DNA of 64,000 nt, from NCBI RefSeq assembly GCF_015352425.1, contig NZ_JADKNH010000002.1, positions 171,169 to 235,168 of the forward strand, in the 5' to 3' direction. Positions 50,486 through 60,279 of this stretch are shown here, one piece after another. Origin of the DNA: Fusibacter ferrireducens. GTDB lineage: Bacteria > Bacillota > Clostridia > Peptostreptococcales > Acidaminobacteraceae. Within the stretch, counting starts at the first letter, position 1. The number at the start of each line of letters is the position of its first letter. A program made the translations under genes and the position numbers. The notes under the pieces were generated by a model. That model saw nothing but the letters and a program-made list of their open reading frames with translations. It had not been told where the DNA came from and searched no databases.

Positions 50486-50507
50486 ACTTTCCAATTCCTC
50501 CTTTGGG

Positions 50508-50540
50508 CAAAAAAATAACCACAGCTTTCGCTGTGGATGA
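50508..50540 (-). terminator. Terminator between the NTPase and VirB4 genes
   Basis: CCACAGC (50519-50525), loop TTTC, GCTGTGG (50530-50536); on the minus strand TTATTTTTTTG follows. It lies after the 1246-aa NTPase gene and would limit read-through into virB4. Confidence 0.7.
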
Positions 50541-50560
50541 TTTTTATGGCTCATTCATAT

Positions 50561-53500
50561 TTACAATAATTCGACAGAAAGCCTCTCTTCGTCTACTTGA
50601 TTTTTTCTGCCATATGCACGATAGTATTCAGGTTCATTCTCGTCAACTTTATATTTTGTAATCCATCTCCTTTTGACAAACAAATCAAGTATTGCTTCGT
50701 TAACTGGGCTAATTTCGATTTTTGGTCTTTTTCCAGTAAATAAACTTAGAAAATCTTCTGCTTCAATGATGTTCAATAATTCCATTGCTTCCTCTTTATT
50801 CAGATACGGAAGTTGATTTGCATAAAGGCTCCATTTATCCGTTACCATCATCGAGCTAGTCGAGAGAACTTTTATTAATTGCTCATACAGCATTTTTACT
50901 TGATTATCTATGAGCCTATCTACATTTTCTATTGTCAATTTATCTACAGAGTTTTTAATTTCCTCAGAATATTCGCTATACTCCTCTACGATATAAGTTA
51001 AATCATCTGTATCAAAATTACGTTGTAAAATATGCAAAAGAACAGTATCTGAAAATTTCTCATTCCTAATTGATATAACATCTGTTGTCTTCTCAAGTAA
51101 ATCCACTTTGTATTTATCAGAAATCGAGGTAGAACGCAATAAATGAATAAGCTCATCGAACACAAATAACTCTCCATCTATCATATCAACATATTCCTTG
51201 ATATTCTTAACCGCAAAAGATAACATTTGATCACTGTAGTGTTCCCTAATAAACAACGTGTTTTCCTGAGTGAAAGATATAATCCCTGAATCAATCAGAT
51301 ATTGAATTTTATTATTTTGGACATCTGGAAATTCAAATGAGTTGTACTTAGTATTGCAATTTCTTAGTAACATCCTATATTTCTCATTTTTTAATTCATT
51401 GCACTGAACTATTTTAGCTATAAAATCCTCTACTTTCATATAATCATGATTTACAAGGATCTCATTATAATCGAAATCTAGCTCTCCAGTCCCGCCGTTT
51501 ACAAAATCAACAAGAGTAGTATCAAATTGCCCGGAATAACTGAAATAATAATCCAAGATATTTTCAGTTGAATATTCCATTCTGCCTTCCTTCATTAATT
51601 CTTCCCAAAGAGAATCCTCGGTCACATCACTAATTTTAGTCAAGTTTGTCTCAAGGCACTTGATGTAAGCAACTCTCTTTTCAAAATCAATATCAGGATT
51701 ATTAATCAATTTGAGTGCACTTGTCTCAACGTCAGAAATTGTTCCGTCACAATGTTCTAAAATTATCTCCATATATTGATTAATCTTTTCATTGACATAA
51801 GTCAACAACGGTTCTTGTGGTTTGGCATCCAGTATACTGAAATTACTGTGTTTTAAAGCAGTCTCAGATTTTTCATTGTATATTTCTTTTATAATGAGTG
51901 ATAGCATGTCAAAATTGAGTTCATATAAATGTGATTCGTATACCCCTTTGAAAAGATTTATATTGGAACTCTCAAATGATATTTTCCGAAATTTAGTACC
52001 TACTAGACTGAGAACTGTAACAATTCTATCAACATCTGGTTCTGAAATGTCCAGAAACTCAGGATTTTCTGATAGATAATGTGTTATAACCTGATCTTCA
52101 TTCATAGCGACTATATCTTCATTTTCAGTATAATAAATCGTGTAAATCATATACTGTTTCTTTTGTTCCACATTAAAAACTTCTTCATTCTCTATAGTTG
52201 ACCAGACGGCTGACCACTGATGATGCAATTCTTTTATAAACTTTGGAGCCATTTCACTCCGTTCTGTAAACTGCCATATAAAATCAAATCTTTTATTATT
52301 TTTCAATTGTTTCAGCAATATTCCTAAAAATTCATGCTCTGTTGAAAGTAAGTATTCCAACAAATTGAAATTCAGCGTTTCTTCACAAGAAAAATCAATA
52401 TCTCTTAACCTTGAAACTACTAGACTTCTATCCTTTAGCTCATATCCAAAATCTTTTGCTTCCTGATCAGAAACACTCCTCAAAAATATTTTGTCTATCC
52501 TACTTAAACTGTTCTCATAGAAATATGTTAAATAGTCGGGATAAGTTTCGTCAATATAGCCATTCCTTATCAAATACTTGATGAGCGAAAAATATGGATT
52601 CGATTTGACCTCAATAAACTGATGCTTTCTACCAACTTCATCAGTTACTACATTGCTAAAAATATCCTTAATATTTTCCCTCGTAATAACTTCATGTAGT
52701 TTCTTGTTTTTTAACTCGTGTTTATCATTTTCTAATGCAGTAATTTGTGCTTGGAATGTTTTCCTTCTATTTTCAGCTCTATCCTCAATCACTTCTTTCC
52801 TTGATACATAATCCGGTTTATTTGACAATAATCCTATTTCATGATTTATATTCACCGGTACTGAACTTCTACCATTATAACAAGTAACTGAATTTGGAGT
52901 TGCTTTCATAGCTTTAACAAAATCAGTTCTACTGCTAAATTGTCTTTCGTTTTTACCGTTTACATTAAAAGTACCATTACCAATAAGTAGAAAAATTGCA
53001 TCAAGTTCATCAACATCTTCGAGAAATTCATTATCAATATCATTTATTCTTGATGTTATGTGCTGAATCTGAGAATCAATTTTCGAAATCTCTTTTTTTA
53101 TAAATTCATCTTTATCAGAAAAAAGACTATAAACAAATCCCCTGCTTAACTGTAATTCACTAAAATCACGTGGAAATAAATTCTTCAGTGTGATCAAGGC
53201 AAGCAGCTTATTTGCATTTAATTCCGTAGATTGTATTCGTTCATGATATATCACAAACTCGTTGTATATATTTTTTAAAATCCTCATATCATCAATATAT
53301 AGGGACAAACCTTGTAAAAAACTTTCATCAAATTTTTCCAGTATCCTACCATTCTTAAAATGTTCAATAAACTGATCGTATGAATTTGATCCATCAATGA
53401 CTGGAACAATAGGCAAAATAAAATCGAAAAATTTAGTTCTGTCCTTTGTTGTAAAAATATCATCTCGTAACAAATAGAAAAACCTGATACAATTTTCCGA

Positions 53501-54301
53501 TTTCTTATTCAATAAATAGTTAATCTCTCTAAGCTTTTCAAAAATTTTATTGCTGTTAAATCTGTCAACATCTTCAAAAACAATAGCATCCACTTTGGCA
53601 TTTTGAAAAACATATAAAACTTCGTTCAAATATTTGTCAAAATAAGATTCATCCGTTTTCTCAAATATTTCAATCTCATTTCCATGAAAACTCACTTTTC
53701 TAAGCAAGTTCCTTTCTTTCTGCATTTTCACGAATGTAAAGATCCAGTACATCAGTATCATAAAACCTGAAAATCCTGCGATACTCATCAATTCTTCTTT
53801 TAAGGTAATGTTTAAAAGCGATTGAAAGCCTGATTTTGGCAGTGCGTTGACATATAGATTCCACTCATCGTGACCCAGCAAATAGAATATTATAGTTAGA
53901 AACAGCATAATGAGGGCAGTATTAATAATCATGGATGCCTTAGAAGGTTTTCTTTTGATTTTAAAATGCGTTTGAGGAATATTCTTTGAGTCAATTTGGT
54001 GAATCAATTGATTTAATATTTTCCCCTCAAGAACGGACTCGTCATAATCTTCATTTTCCTCATTCTTATCAACCATTTCGAAATGTGCAAGAGAAATATG
54101 AATAAATTTCTTTTTCTCATTTAAGCTTTTGTAAGTTTCAAGAACACTACTTTTCCCAGCACTATATGGTCCAGTTATTGCAATGTTTCTCAAATCATTT
54201 TCATTGAAAACAAAATTTAATGCCTCGCTATATATGTTTATGTCACCATCATTTACTGGGGTTAGCTTTTGAAATCTATAATTCTTTTCTTCATTTTCCA
54301 T
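50561..54301 (-). CDS. YobI/KAP-type membrane P-loop NTPase, 1246 aa
   Basis: Walker A ITGPYSAGKSSVLE (about residues 40-52), then a Lys/Glu-rich stretch, two membrane helices (about 125-210) inserted between Walker A and Walker B AIVFEDVDRF (about 240), then NRFFYLLRDD-like sensor and a long alpha-helical C-terminal region. Membrane insertion inside the NTPase domain is the hallmark of KAP NTPases; the GPYxxGKSS box matches the YobI type. Such proteins are often linked to phage defence. I start at ATG 54301 (GAGGTGG about 11 bases upstream). It splits the two VirB4 parts and looks like cargo. Confidence 0.75.
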   Translation of the reverse strand: MENEEKNYRFQKLTPVNDGDINIYSEALNFVFNENDLRNIAITGPYSAGKSSVLETYKSLNEKKKFIHISLAHFEMVDKNEENEDYDESVLEGKILNQLIHQIDSKNIPQTHFKIKRKPSKASMIINTALIMLFLTIIFYLLGHDEWNLYVNALPKSGFQSLLNITLKEELMSIAGFSGFMILMYWIFTFVKMQKERNLLRKVSFHGNEIEIFEKTDESYFDKYLNEVLYVFQNAKVDAIVFEDVDRFNSNKIFEKLREINYLLNKKSENCIRFFYLLRDDIFTTKDRTKFFDFILPIVPVIDGSNSYDQFIEHFKNGRILEKFDESFLQGLSLYIDDMRILKNIYNEFVIYHERIQSTELNANKLLALITLKNLFPRDFSELQLSRGFVYSLFSDKDEFIKKEISKIDSQIQHITSRINDIDNEFLEDVDELDAIFLLIGNGTFNVNGKNERQFSSRTDFVKAMKATPNSVTCYNGRSSVPVNINHEIGLLSNKPDYVSRKEVIEDRAENRRKTFQAQITALENDKHELKNKKLHEVITRENIKDIFSNVVTDEVGRKHQFIEVKSNPYFSLIKYLIRNGYIDETYPDYLTYFYENSLSRIDKIFLRSVSDQEAKDFGYELKDRSLVVSRLRDIDFSCEETLNFNLLEYLLSTEHEFLGILLKQLKNNKRFDFIWQFTERSEMAPKFIKELHHQWSAVWSTIENEEVFNVEQKKQYMIYTIYYTENEDIVAMNEDQVITHYLSENPEFLDISEPDVDRIVTVLSLVGTKFRKISFESSNINLFKGVYESHLYELNFDMLSLIIKEIYNEKSETALKHSNFSILDAKPQEPLLTYVNEKINQYMEIILEHCDGTISDVETSALKLINNPDIDFEKRVAYIKCLETNLTKISDVTEDSLWEELMKEGRMEYSTENILDYYFSYSGQFDTTLVDFVNGGTGELDFDYNEILVNHDYMKVEDFIAKIVQCNELKNEKYRMLLRNCNTKYNSFEFPDVQNNKIQYLIDSGIISFTQENTLFIREHYSDQMLSFAVKNIKEYVDMIDGELFVFDELIHLLRSTSISDKYKVDLLEKTTDVISIRNEKFSDTVLLHILQRNFDTDDLTYIVEEYSEYSEEIKNSVDKLTIENVDRLIDNQVKMLYEQLIKVLSTSSMMVTDKWSLYANQLPYLNKEEAMELLNIIEAEDFLSLFTGKRPKIEISPVNEAILDLFVKRRWITKYKVDENEPEYYRAYGRKNQVDEERLSVELL

Positions 54302-54344
54302 CACTCTCAAATCCACCTCATTTCTAAATATGATTTTCTTAAGC

Positions 54345-55004
54345 TCATTTATATTCAGTATAATCTTCATAAAAAGTTACCGCTGGATTGTTAACTAAAT
54401 TACATAATCTAACAATCTCTTGCTCTTTGATTATATCACAATGAATATTGGTACTTTCAAATTTTTGGATAAAATCCCTACATTCCTTCAGTAAGTCAGG
54501 TTCAATTCCTTCTCTATATTTATTCCACAGCATAATGTAGAATTGACGTTCAATTACTTCACCACTAGTTGCAAAATTACTGATCTCCATAATTTCATAT
54601 CTTAGAAGTTCTTTTTGCTTCTGATCTGTAGTCTCTGATAAAAGATTTTGATACTCATTCACCAGGGGTGTAATATCAACAGGTCTTGATACTGCTAGAA
54701 ACTTAAAAGGCTTCTGGACACTAGATAATTCAGCTGTTAATATCTTTGATATCTGTTCTTTTTCACTGTCTGAAAATAGATCTATACTAATGGGATGAAT
54801 CTTAATGTATGCGATAATTTGACCATCTCTTGTGTATAAGAAGCTTTCACGAATATCTTTCACATTCACAAACTCCTGAGCAGTCTTCTGATTCTGACTG
54901 ATTAGTTCATTTTTCAGTTGTTTAGGTCTCTTTAAAAAGAAAAAGGCTATTGCTCCCGCAATAGCACACACTAGAATCATTATAATTGGAAATACTGGAT
55001 TCAT
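54345..55004 (-). CDS. VirB4 N-terminal-like membrane-anchored protein, 219 aa
   Basis: One N-terminal membrane helix (VFPIIMILVCAIAGAIAFFFL), then a soluble part resembling the N-terminal domain of TraC/VirB4 (FLYTRDGQIIAYIKIHPISI, RYEIMEISNFATSGEVIERQFYIMLW). I use ATG 55004 with GGAG 7 bases upstream. Together with the separate 606-aa ATPase it may make up a split VirB4. Ends FYEDYTEYK, overlapped by the possible extension of the next gene. Confidence 0.7.
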   Translation of the reverse strand: MNPVFPIIMILVCAIAGAIAFFFLKRPKQLKNELISQNQKTAQEFVNVKDIRESFLYTRDGQIIAYIKIHPISIDLFSDSEKEQISKILTAELSSVQKPFKFLAVSRPVDITPLVNEYQNLLSETTDQKQKELLRYEIMEISNFATSGEVIERQFYIMLWNKYREGIEPDLLKECRDFIQKFESTNIHCDIIKEQEIVRLCNLVNNPAVTFYEDYTEYK

Positions 55005-55020
55005 ATTCAAACTCCTCACT

Positions 55021-56250
55021 TTAATTGATTAACACTGCTGGCCTTCTAAAATATTGAAAACCGACACGCTCTGCGGTTGATATAGAAACATTGTTGGCAC
55101 CTGATGAACAGTGAATGACCATGATTTGTCCTTCCTCATTTCTGCCAATAACAATGCCTATGTGATTGACTTTTCTTGTTCCGGGTGTTGCAAGAAAAGC
55201 AAGATCACCTGCCATTGCCGCATTAGCTGGAATACTTGTTGACACATTCCACTGCGCTGTTGTGCCATGGCCCATAGTTGACTCAATAGAATCAGCAGGT
55301 AATCCAGCATTAGCAAAAGTCCAAGTCACAAAGCCTGAGCAATCCAAGCCAAATGGACGTACTGTTCCAGTTGATGAGCTTCCTGGCGCTGTAACTTCCA
55401 TATCTTTACCCCAACGATTATCCCATCCCATTGAAAGGCTTTTCCCTCCCCAAAAGTAATGGACTTTTCCAACTAAGCTTTTAGCAGCTTCAACAACTTT
55501 TTCATTTTCTATGACCATGCCCTCAGGAATATGACTTTTAATTTCGTCAATTTCTGCTCTTGTTAGAAACGTTTTTATATCGCTTGATACCATCATTATC
55601 CCATAACCGCTTTGCCGCATTTCAGTTATCATCCGATTCTGAACATCATCAAATCCATATACCGCACCAATTTCTTCAGCAGTTAAGCAATCAATGGTAA
55701 TAATTTTAGTGGTTGTCGTAACTGTTTTAGTTTTAGTGACAGGTTCTCCACAATCATCAGTTGTTGTGAAATCCACTTTTTTTGATGATGTTTCATATGA
55801 GATGGTCATTAGATTCATATCTTGATAAACTTGTTTAAGTTTATTGACCTGGTCTTCAGATAAAATTGCAATCTGCACCGCACCCTTTTTTGTCACATTG
55901 TATTTCACTGCATACGCAATCAATACATCTTCTGTATTATCAATAAGCGTCCCATCTTCACTTCCTACAACGATGGTCTGAATATGATCAACAGACGCAT
56001 CAGCTTGTTCTTGCTCAATGCGATATCTAAAAGCTCTTTTCATTTCATTCAATTCGCTGACAACGGATATCGTTTCTTCTTGACCATCAAGTACCGAAAA
56101 ATAGATGGCAAAAGGAGATGATAAAACTAAAAGAATAATAATAAATGGAATAAGGCAGGCGATCAAAATGATTCGCCTGCCCTTTTCATCTGATAAAACG
56201 GTTGTAGCCATTTTTGCCGCCGCTTTCAATGTTGCCGGATCTATTGCCAT
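55021..56250 (-). CDS. NlpC/P60 peptidoglycan hydrolase with N-terminal membrane anchor, 409 aa
   Basis: A membrane helix (RIILIACLIPFIIILLVLSSPFAIYF, about 26-52), a stalk, and a C-terminal NlpC/P60 domain with catalytic Cys in FGLDCSGFVTW (about residue 300) and His in VNHIGIVIGR (about 365). It acts outside the membrane, cutting peptide bonds of peptidoglycan to let a transfer channel or pilus pass, the VirB1-like role in gram-positive systems. Placed between the Trp-rich secreted protein and VirB4 parts. Confidence 0.9.
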   Translation of the reverse strand: MAIDPATLKAAAKMATTVLSDEKGRRIILIACLIPFIIILLVLSSPFAIYFSVLDGQEETISVVSELNEMKRAFRYRIEQEQADASVDHIQTIVVGSEDGTLIDNTEDVLIAYAVKYNVTKKGAVQIAILSEDQVNKLKQVYQDMNLMTISYETSSKKVDFTTTDDCGEPVTKTKTVTTTTKIITIDCLTAEEIGAVYGFDDVQNRMITEMRQSGYGIMMVSSDIKTFLTRAEIDEIKSHIPEGMVIENEKVVEAAKSLVGKVHYFWGGKSLSMGWDNRWGKDMEVTAPGSSSTGTVRPFGLDCSGFVTWTFANAGLPADSIESTMGHGTTAQWNVSTSIPANAAMAGDLAFLATPGTRKVNHIGIVIGRNEEGQIMVIHCSSGANNVSISTAERVGFQYFRRPAVLIN

Positions 56251-56255
56251 ATAAA

Positions 56256-58271
56256 CTACTCACCCCTTTGAGGCCCGATGTGCCAGTCCATATACAAATC
56301 TCCATCAATGGTCACATCATCCATTAAATTAATTCTAAGCATTCCGTCCGGTGTCCACATATCGATCACTTCTGAATAGACAGCGTACCTTCCATTTGGA
56401 AACCAAAGTGGTGTGAAATGAGTTCTACTATTAAACGTTGAGAATTTATTTTCCTTGAAAGCAAATTTACTTAAACTCATTGCATCCAATAACCTCCAGT
56501 AGGTATTATAATCAAACTCTGGAAAATAACTAATCACGTTTTGAGCATTTGTAACGTGCGAATTTGGTGCATTGGTTGTTGGAAATGTTGATACATTGAC
56601 ATTAACGCCATAACCAGATTTCATTGTGTCTCCATCAGCGGTTGGCGAATTTTCGTCCGGTTCTAAGGTCATCGTACCAGTAAGACTAGCATGATAATTT
56701 GTATAGTCATATTCCCAATGACCTTCATCAACCCAATGTCCATTATCAACCCACTTCCCTCGATCTACCCAATGATGTCCTGTAACGCCCCAGTGTCTAT
56801 TTTCTCCTGAACCCTTCCACCCATGTTCAGTGACTCTATGCCAGTCTGACTCCCATTCCCATTTGGGATGCCATACCCAATTAGGAATCCAGCTACAATC
56901 ATATATGCCCCAGTTTGCGGTGGTTTTTTCTGCTTTAACCGGAGGACTTTGTAGAGTAAAATGTTCGTTTCGATCATCAGCTTTCGGATTGGGAGGCTCA
57001 CTCAAACTTAGATCTACAACTTTACCGATGAAAGATGCATTTCGACTTGTTCCATCAATTTTAGCTGCACTGTTTCCACTAATATTTACTTGGATAGTTA
57101 CATCACCAGGTACACTGGGAGTATGCCATTTCAACCATACAAGTTCCGAACCACCATTTGGAATAACGACTTCTGTACTCTTGGAATAACCGTTTGCACT
57201 TATAGTAACAGTGGCTGTATTCTTAACAGGATTGTTGTAAGCAGCTTCGCTTTCATGACGGTTATCCGGTGTTATATCATCACTTGCATAAATTCTTACC
57301 GATGTAACGACATCGGTATCAACACGATATTCATAGTCATATTCAGTGTCGTTTTCAATAGCATTGATGGCATTCGATTTTAACAAGCGCATTCCCCAAC
57401 CACCACCTGCGATAATGCGATCTAACTCCCAATACACATTATCAGGGAGTGCCGATGTTACCGGATAGCCAAACCAACTTTCTTCCAAGAAAATGGAATT
57501 TGGCAAATCAGAATGGGTCATTCCAGATATATACTGTCCATCAGCTCCACCCCTAAAATTAAAATACCCTAGCTTTTGGGCTAAGGCATATTCTGTGGCA
57601 GTAAAGGCTAATGTAGTTGTACGGTCCTTTAGATATGAAATGATTACGGGTTCATATACAATTGACCATGGCACTTTGTTTTGATATTGACCATCTATTT
57701 TGATAGGGAGAATTTCTTCAGCAGGATAACTCTTTCTTTCTCCACCAATGGTAAATGTGATGCTTTCGACCAAACCTTCTCGAGTAGTCCCTTTTTGATT
57801 TGCAAAAGCATCAATAAAATAGTTCAATGTGGCGGTATCGCCAAAGTAGGACTTCACAGAACCAATATTACCACCATTTGTAATTGGTATTGGCGGAGGA
57901 TTATCTACTAAAACCATAGGACTGCTGTTTGGTACTAATGCACTTCCACTTTGATAATTGACTTTGTTTTCAACACCATAGAAAACTCCTGCAGATACTG
58001 AAAAATTAGATGGTTTAACATATAGAGGTCTATTGCCAATCATCGTCCAATCTGAGCTTATGTTTGAATTCTTATCCGCTTTATCTGTCAGCCCGACATA
58101 CACAGATACTTTGTACATATATTCACTGCCACGGTAGAAACCTTTCTCATCTAGTGCACTGTTAGTATTACCTGAACCTGTGTCCGCATTATCATCGGCA
58201 TATGCAGGTAACATAGTAACAAACATTGCTAAAGCAAGGAATATCACTAGCAAATTTTTAGTTTTTTTCAT
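56256..58271 (-). CDS. Secreted Trp/His-rich surface protein, 671 aa
   Basis: Signal peptide MKKTKNLLVIFLALAMFVTM...AYA; I use ATG 58271, 9 bases after GGAGGG. The body is beta-rich with no known family. Residues about 464-525 are strikingly rich in Trp and His, including HWVDRGKWVDNGHWVDEG, a hexad repeat (H/K)WVD.G similar in style to YXWGXW-type repeats. Likely an extracellular part of the transfer or pilus system, binding carbohydrate or wall polymer; inference only. Confidence 0.75.
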   Translation of the reverse strand: MKKTKNLLVIFLALAMFVTMLPAYADDNADTGSGNTNSALDEKGFYRGSEYMYKVSVYVGLTDKADKNSNISSDWTMIGNRPLYVKPSNFSVSAGVFYGVENKVNYQSGSALVPNSSPMVLVDNPPPIPITNGGNIGSVKSYFGDTATLNYFIDAFANQKGTTREGLVESITFTIGGERKSYPAEEILPIKIDGQYQNKVPWSIVYEPVIISYLKDRTTTLAFTATEYALAQKLGYFNFRGGADGQYISGMTHSDLPNSIFLEESWFGYPVTSALPDNVYWELDRIIAGGGWGMRLLKSNAINAIENDTEYDYEYRVDTDVVTSVRIYASDDITPDNRHESEAAYNNPVKNTATVTISANGYSKSTEVVIPNGGSELVWLKWHTPSVPGDVTIQVNISGNSAAKIDGTSRNASFIGKVVDLSLSEPPNPKADDRNEHFTLQSPPVKAEKTTANWGIYDCSWIPNWVWHPKWEWESDWHRVTEHGWKGSGENRHWGVTGHHWVDRGKWVDNGHWVDEGHWEYDYTNYHASLTGTMTLEPDENSPTADGDTMKSGYGVNVNVSTFPTTNAPNSHVTNAQNVISYFPEFDYNTYWRLLDAMSLSKFAFKENKFSTFNSRTHFTPLWFPNGRYAVYSEVIDMWTPDGMLRINLMDDVTIDGDLYMDWHIGPQRGE

Positions 58272-58283
58272 CAGTTTCATCCC

Positions 58284-58325
58284 TCCATAAAAAAAACAGC
58301 CCCTCATTATAAGAGACTGCCTAAG
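58284..58325 (-). terminator. Hairpin plus T-run before the Trp-rich protein gene
   Basis: On the minus strand GCAGTCTC pairs imperfectly with GAGGGGCTG, followed by eight T, ending just before the ribosome site of the next gene. It may attenuate expression of the downstream genes. Confidence 0.6.
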
Positions 58326-58338
58326 TTATTATATTCAA

Positions 58339-58920
58339 TTAAAATTTATCGCCTGTACCAGGAACAAAATCACTTAAGTCTGATCCATCGATTTCTACAG
58401 GCTTCCCTGCATTTTCCGGATTAGCAAAAGGATTTTCTGACGGTGAAACCAGATTGCTTTCGCTTTCTTTTATTGACTCTGTTTCTGTTGTTTCTTGGGA
58501 TTCATTGACCACAAAAACTTCCTCAGATTCAATTACTAAATCTTCTTCTTCGTACTCTGGCACATTATTCATGTCTTCCAAGTCATCATTGGTTTCCGGC
58601 ATGTCCTTTGGCGCTTCCAGCTTTGGTTTTTCAGGTGGTTCAGGCATCGGCTCATCAATAGAAACGACGGTGTTATCATCATCTTTTACTTTTGTCTCAG
58701 TGTCCTGAATTTTAGGTACTGCAACAACACCCTCAGGTTCAATCACTTCTTCAATCGCCTCTACAACAGGAGCTTTATCTTGATTATCAGATAGTATATT
58801 GTCTTTTGTAACGTTCTCTGTATTCAACTTCGAGAAAATCAAAGCACCAAATATCAATGCAGCTATGGTTAAAGATGTACCTGTAAGCAATGCAACTTGT
58901 TTTGAATTCCATTTTTTCAT
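58339..58920 (-). CDS. Acidic membrane-anchored low-complexity protein, 193 aa
   Basis: A short cytoplasmic N-terminus and one membrane helix (VALLTGTSLTIAALIFGALIF) are followed by about 160 residues rich in Glu, Asp, Pro and Ser (PMPEPPEKPKLEAPKDMPET), ending LSDFVPGTGDKF. Similar DUF6550-like proteins occur in clostridial elements with DUF4320 genes. It probably extends from the membrane into the wall as spacer or scaffold. Starts as ATGA overlapping the PadR stop. Confidence 0.75.
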   Translation of the reverse strand: MKKWNSKQVALLTGTSLTIAALIFGALIFSKLNTENVTKDNILSDNQDKAPVVEAIEEVIEPEGVVAVPKIQDTETKVKDDDNTVVSIDEPMPEPPEKPKLEAPKDMPETNDDLEDMNNVPEYEEEDLVIESEEVFVVNESQETTETESIKESESNLVSPSENPFANPENAGKPVEIDGSDLSDFVPGTGDKF

Positions 58921-59261
58921 ATTCCATGACCTCCTTGGGTTTCATTCATAATCAACTTAACTTCTTCTAATTTTTCTTTCAGCATATCAACTTCAATCTG
59001 AAGAATATTTTTACCTTCTACAGTTAATTGATATGTCTTCTTGTTTCTCTCTTGACTGCTTCCATCAATCTGTTCTATAAGCATGTTTTCCAATAGCTTT
59101 TTAAGTGTTGGATACATGGTTCCAGTTCTTACTTCAAGTCTACCTTTTGTTATATTTAAGATCTCTCTCGTTAGTTCATAGCCACTCATTGGCTCTTTAG
59201 ATAATGCCAACAAGATATAAAAACTTGGTTCATTTAGATTTATAGATTTTTCATTTTTCAA
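58917..59261 (-). CDS. PadR-family transcriptional regulator, 114 aa
   Basis: Winged helix: EPSFYILLALSKEPMSGYEL, then GRLEVRTGTMYPTLKKLLENMLIEQ and RKTYQLTVEGK-like strand, full PadR length. I prefer the TTG at 59261 (GGAG 9 bases upstream) because an upstream ATG at 59300 lies inside a palindrome that looks like the PadR operator. It interrupts the Tad-type gene series and probably controls the genes downstream. Confidence 0.85.
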   Translation of the reverse strand: MKNEKSINLNEPSFYILLALSKEPMSGYELTREILNITKGRLEVRTGTMYPTLKKLLENMLIEQIDGSSQERNKKTYQLTVEGKNILQIEVDMLKEKLEEVKLIMNETQGGHGI

Positions 59262-59283
59262 GTTAACCAACTCCAATAACGAT

Positions 59284-59315
59284 ATGTATAATTTATACAT
59301 GTTTTATATATACAT
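59284..59315 (-). promoter_or_regulatory. Tandem PadR-type operators
   Basis: ATGTATAAATTATACAT (59284-59300) is a perfect palindrome with a 5-base centre, and ATGT-N9-ACAT (59299-59315) overlaps it. PadR proteins bind ATGT-N8/9-ACAT sites, so autorepression is likely. Confidence 0.6.
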
Positions 59316-59357
59316 ATTATCATTAGGAATTCTATTTGTCTATATATCGCTTGATTT

Positions 59358-59879
59358 TTAAAACTTAGGACTGTATCCAGCATTGACTTTAAGGCGAATC
59401 TTCATTGGTGGTAGGTGTTCCCACCCAAAGGATAAAGGCACTAACAGTGTTACCCAGGCTTCTGATTCAAATCTATTGTCATTATCTCTTGTCGCAAAAG
59501 GTGCATTGTTAATCTGAACATCCAAATCGTATAAACGATATTCTAAATATCCACCTGAATATTTAGTTCCATTAATTAATCCTAGTTTATTACTCAATTT
59601 CATGAATACCGCACCAGAATCAACGCGTTCTTCCCAACTCCCTGTTTCATTACGTTGATAACCACCTGAATACCCTTCTCTTAACCCATTATAAACTTCA
59701 TCATAGTTTTCAGTGGCTATAGCGATAACCGAGGATTGCAAAGCATCTCGAACGCCACTTGCTATCATCTGTAATCTAAAATATTCGCTAATCACTGTGA
59801 AAAGAAGTATCAGACACAATGCAACGACTATGGCATATAACGCCGCATTGCCTTGTTTGTTTTTTAGGATTTTTATCAC
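59358..59879 (-). CDS. TadE-like pseudopilin/membrane protein, 173 aa
   Basis: An N-terminal KNKQGNAALYAIVVALCLIL resembles TadE/TadF prepilin-like N-termini: short basic stretch, Gly/Asn, then one membrane helix. The rest is an extracellular domain with no known family. GTG 59879 overlaps the DUF4320 stop by 4 bases and has GGAGG 10 bases upstream. Confidence 0.7.
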   Translation of the reverse strand: MIKILKNKQGNAALYAIVVALCLILLFTVISEYFRLQMIASGVRDALQSSVIAIATENYDEVYNGLREGYSGGYQRNETGSWEERVDSGAVFMKLSNKLGLINGTKYSGGYLEYRLYDLDVQINNAPFATRDNDNRFESEAWVTLLVPLSFGWEHLPPMKIRLKVNAGYSPKF

Positions 59880-60268
59880 TTGTGATATACCTCCGATCTT
59901 CCTGTTGCTTTTGCGGTCAAGGTAATGGGGAAGGAACCAAATTCAAAAAATCCAATGTCTACGGGTAAGGTTAGAATCACGCTAAACTCTTCGTTGAGGT
60001 CAATATTCCCTGATGCAGACCAACTCACTGTTGGATCAACCCCAAGATTTGCTCTGAGTTCATTTTTCTTAGCCGTGGTTTCTGAGCCAATGCACCCTTC
60101 AATTTCAGCTACACGTGCAAGCTCATTTGCAAATGTATTTAGATCATTCTTTACCATAAAAACAGGATAGACCTTAACTGCCATAGCAATAACCATCATG
60201 GCTACAAGAACGACAACCACCACATCAATATAACCTTCGCCTTTTTTTGACTTCCAAATTTCTCGCAT
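59876..60268 (-). CDS. DUF4320 family protein (TadE-like minor pilin), 130 aa
   Basis: MREIWKSKKGEGYIDVVVVV followed by a hydrophobic helix and FANELARVAEIEGCIGSETT matches the DUF4320 family of clostridial elements. One N-terminal membrane helix after a basic, Gly-containing start, as for pilin-like substrates. Located between TadC and the TadE-like gene. Confidence 0.8.
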   Translation of the reverse strand: MREIWKSKKGEGYIDVVVVVLVAMMVIAMAVKVYPVFMVKNDLNTFANELARVAEIEGCIGSETTAKKNELRANLGVDPTVSWSASGNIDLNEEFSVILTLPVDIGFFEFGSFPITLTAKATGRSEVYHK

Positions 60269-60279
60269 TCCACCACCAC

